A stretch of DNA of 64,000 nucleotides from Bog-756 sp963753905 (GTDB lineage: Bacteria > Actinomycetota > Acidimicrobiia > Acidimicrobiales > RAAP-2): contig CAVWDZ010000001.1 of the NCBI GenBank assembly GCA_963753905.1, forward strand, positions 1 to 64,000. The letters run 5' to 3'. A model generated the notes under the pieces. The model ran no database searches, was not told the origin of the DNA, and worked only from the letters and a program-made list of their open reading frames with translations. The translations under genes were made by a program, and so were the position numbers. This document shows, piece after piece, positions 62,095-64,000 of this stretch. Every line of letters starts with the position of its first letter. Within the stretch, counting starts at the first letter, position 1.

Positions 62095-62248
62095 GCACCG
62101 CTGTGGAATGTTTCCCGGCCTGAGATGCGGGCATAGCCCCTTACGCATCAACCCCTGGCTACCCAATCCTGCCCCCTCGTGGGTAGCTATCAGGAGGAAC
62201 CAGACCCGCGAGCAGCCCCGCCCAACCACTCTGCTCAACGGGTCTGGC
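62095..62248 (+). ncRNA. folded repeat element, copy 2
   Basis: Second copy. CAC/GTG hairpin; GATGCG/CGCATC around GGGCATAGCCC (62123-62149); CCTG-GCTACCC/GGGTAGC-TAT-CAGG (62154-62194) with the same TAT bulge; CCAGACCCG/CGGGTCTGG with inner GAGCAG/CTGCTC (62200-62247). Compared with copy 1, a G-C pair became A-T in the third stem and a G-U pair became A-U in the last, i.e. pairing is kept. Confidence 0.45.
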
Positions 62249-62372
62249 CTCCTTCGCGTACCCGGGGCATACAAGACGGAAACCCAGCTCCCCTAACGGC
62301 CGACTCCGCTCGGCGGCAGGCCCTGTCGCTGGGTCTCATCGACCAGTGTGGCGATTCGGCGAGCCAGTCGCC

Positions 62373-62611
62373 CTACGGAGTGGGCGTGAAGGAATGGTAC
62401 ATAGTGTCGGCGGCGTGGAGTTGGCCCAAGTCATTAGACGTGGGCAGCCCGGCCTTCTGCACGGGCCCATAGTCGGCGTTGTACTGCTCGGAGTTCGGAT
62501 CATCCCGCAGCAACTGCTGGTCGATCGCACTTTTGACGCGCATGCCGCACCGATGACGGGAACCATGAGAACGATCACCGCCGCCAGCTTTGGCGGGGCC
62601 ACAAAGGCCAC
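62373..62611 (-). pseudogene. possible small lipoprotein, frameshifted
   Basis: From GTG 62611 one frame gives a signal-like VAFVAPPKLAAVIVLMVPV and IGAAC; at the cysteine the frame degrades. An overlapping frame from ATG 62543 continues MRVKSAIDQQLLRDDPNSEQ, then YNADYGPVQKAGLP to a stop at 62373. Joining them by one shift near 62,541 would give a lipoprotein of about 79 residues. This is a weak, reconstruction-based call with no recognised family. Confidence 0.35.
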
Positions 62612-62648
62612 TATGCCCGATCTGTACACGCCTGTCCCCGAACACCTG

Positions 62649-62710
62649 CGCTCGGGGCGCATTATCGACCGGCGTGTGCTTGCTGGTAGCTCACTGCCAC
62701 GACCGGTACT
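62649..62710 (+). repeat. junction repeat, diverged copy
   Basis: GCTCGGGGCGCATTATCGAC, GTGTGCTTGCTGGTAGCTCA and CTGCCACGACCGGTAC align with the left and middle of the full repeat. Confidence 0.55.
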
Positions 62711-62850
62711 TCTGCAACGCGTCCCAGTCGGTCATTCCGCTGACGAAGTGGGGCGATATTGACCCCGTCGCAAGCTGGCAGGTCCGGCACTACGACACTG
62801 ACTATCGGAGCTCAGGCCTCGCCCTCAGCCGTGGACACTACTGTCTGACC

Positions 62851-64000
62851 ATGGAGGCGAATGAGTCCCTCCCGATGCCAGACGACCCGCTCCTGGCGTA
62901 TTACGCCGAGGCGCTCAACAGGGCCGGGCATCAACAGGGCCGGGCACTGGGCCGAAATCTCGGATGCATCAAACCTCCTTGTCTACGTCACCGATGACCT
63001 TCGACGGACATACTCAGGCCCCAATGGTTTAGCCCCTGTTCCCGTCGGGCTCTTTGCCTGGGGACCCGAAGCGCTTTCGATCCGGTTGAGTTGGACCGGA
63101 CTTGGAACCTCGACGATCGAGTTGTGGCGAGAGGTGTTCAAGAGGAACTTTCCTCAAACGCTGGCAGCGACTCCCGGAGGTCGGACTGAGTTGCGTACAC
63201 GGGTGGACCCGACATTTCGAGACCTGGTTGACGAGCTACCCGATGGTGACGTGCTCCCCGCTCGTACCTATCAGATGGCCACGGCGCAGGTTTGGGGTAT
63301 CGACCTCGGGACGTGGTCCACTTCTTTCCAGGTCCGAGCTGCGTCAGGACGACTGGCAGGAAGGGTGACATTGCTGAAGCCAGCGGCGGGAATGTCGATC
63401 CTCGGGCCGGTGGCCAGTCTCAGCGACGTACGCCACTTCGAGCGTACACAACACGTGGTCACCGCGGCCAGGCGACCGGCGGCCATCCTGTCCGCCGATC
63501 TGGAGGCGTCGTCTCCTCTGGCTCGGCGACTCTCCACAGCCGACTACTTCACCGTTGCCCGCCGCCTTGTCCGGGTGGCGGACCAGTGCCTCGTCGATGC
63601 CGGTGGACTGGTCGGTCGCCACCTGGGTGACGGAGTCATGGCCTTCTTCCTTGCCGAAGTTTTGGGCTCCGAGTCGGATGCGGCCAAGGCCACCATCGAA
63701 ACCAGCCGCCGCCCTCAGAAATGAAGCCATCGACATCGCTGAACGCAGTGGCCTCGCACCGAACGATCTTGTTTTGCGGTTCGGTCTCCGCTGGGGGGCC
63801 ACCCTTTACGTCGGGCTCATCAAGACCGTCGCCCGCTCGGAAGTCACTGCTCTCGGTGACGAGGTTAACGAGGCAGCCCGTATCGAGGCGTGTGCGTCGG
63901 GTGGGAGGGCATTGGCCTCAAAGTCCCTTGTTGAACGCCTCGATCGGGAGGCCACACGTTCGCTCGAGCTTGACCACGTCACCTACACGCCTCTTGGCGA
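62851..64000 (+). pseudogene. class III adenylate/guanylate cyclase gene, broken by frameshifts, runs off the window
   Basis: N-terminus MEANESLPMPDDPLLAYYAE starts at ATG 62851. A 16-bp tandem duplication (62915-62946) shifts the frame; removing one unit joins ALNRAGH to WAEISDASNLLVYVTDDLRR. The middle frame has a sensor-type N-terminal region and then the cyclase domain start AAILSADLEASSPLARRLS (metal-binding Asp) and HLGDGVMAFFLAE. Near 63,705 a second shift is needed to continue as ALRNEAIDIAERSGLAPND, RFGLRWGATLYVGLI, ALGDEVNEAARIEACASGG to the window edge. So the cyclase is likely inactive, unless the shifts are reversible or errors. Confidence 0.75.
62915..62946 (+). repeat. exact 16-bp tandem duplication inside the cyclase gene
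   Basis: TCAACAGGGCCGGGCA occurs twice without a gap (62915-62930, 62931-62946). Sixteen bases shift the frame by one; a single unit restores a continuous protein. Confidence 0.9.

Overview
The window is high-GC DNA with dense genes, frequent GTG starts and many stop/start overlaps. Gene content (SUF locus with Rieske ferredoxin and SufU, one-chain pyruvate dehydrogenase E1, a deazaflavin-dependent nitroreductase-type protein, an ECF42-type sigma factor) suggests an actinobacterium, possibly Acidimicrobiia-like; the rank is inference.

Positions 1-40,320 look like stable chromosome. From left to right: the N-terminus of an oligopeptidase B; a SUF iron-sulfur locus in two convergent halves (sufB, small Cys protein, sufD, Rieske, sufC on +; a second sufC, sufS, sufU on -) with a dienoyl-CoA isomerase-like gene inside; a glycogen-debranching-type glycosidase; beta-oxidation-type genes; thiE; an HhH-GPD protein; a homodimeric-type pyruvate dehydrogenase E1; RNase H; an ABC-2 exporter with a coupled methyltransferase; lpd, a dihydrolipoyl acyltransferase and a lipB-lipA fusion, which together make and use lipoylated enzyme; an M24 peptidase; a secreted pentapeptide-repeat protein; metH divergent from a cob(I)alamin adenosyltransferase (shared B12 theme); leucyl aminopeptidase; and gpsA.

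Positions 40,600-64,000 differ: many small single genes of unrelated function, lower-GC stretches, pseudogenes, and mobile DNA. Mobile DNA comprises an IS110 remnant, a 2.6-kb element with two tyrosine recombinases, an intact-looking IS630 copy and a group II intron with a broken reverse transcriptase. Between the small genes I find about ten copies, full or partial, of one roughly 83-bp junction repeat, usually just 3' of a gene. Both the recombinase element and the group II intron sit inside copies of this repeat, so their pre-insertion sites can be reconstructed. This looks like a cassette-type array, although the repeat does not match the classical attC core.

Near the right end, two roughly 150-bp copies of a folded element (61,915-62,248) keep the same stems with a compensatory base change, suggesting a structured RNA or folded recombination site. 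The window ends in a class III nucleotide cyclase gene broken by an exact 16-bp tandem duplication. All motif, repeat and frame observations were made by eye; family names rest on recognised motifs, not on database searches.
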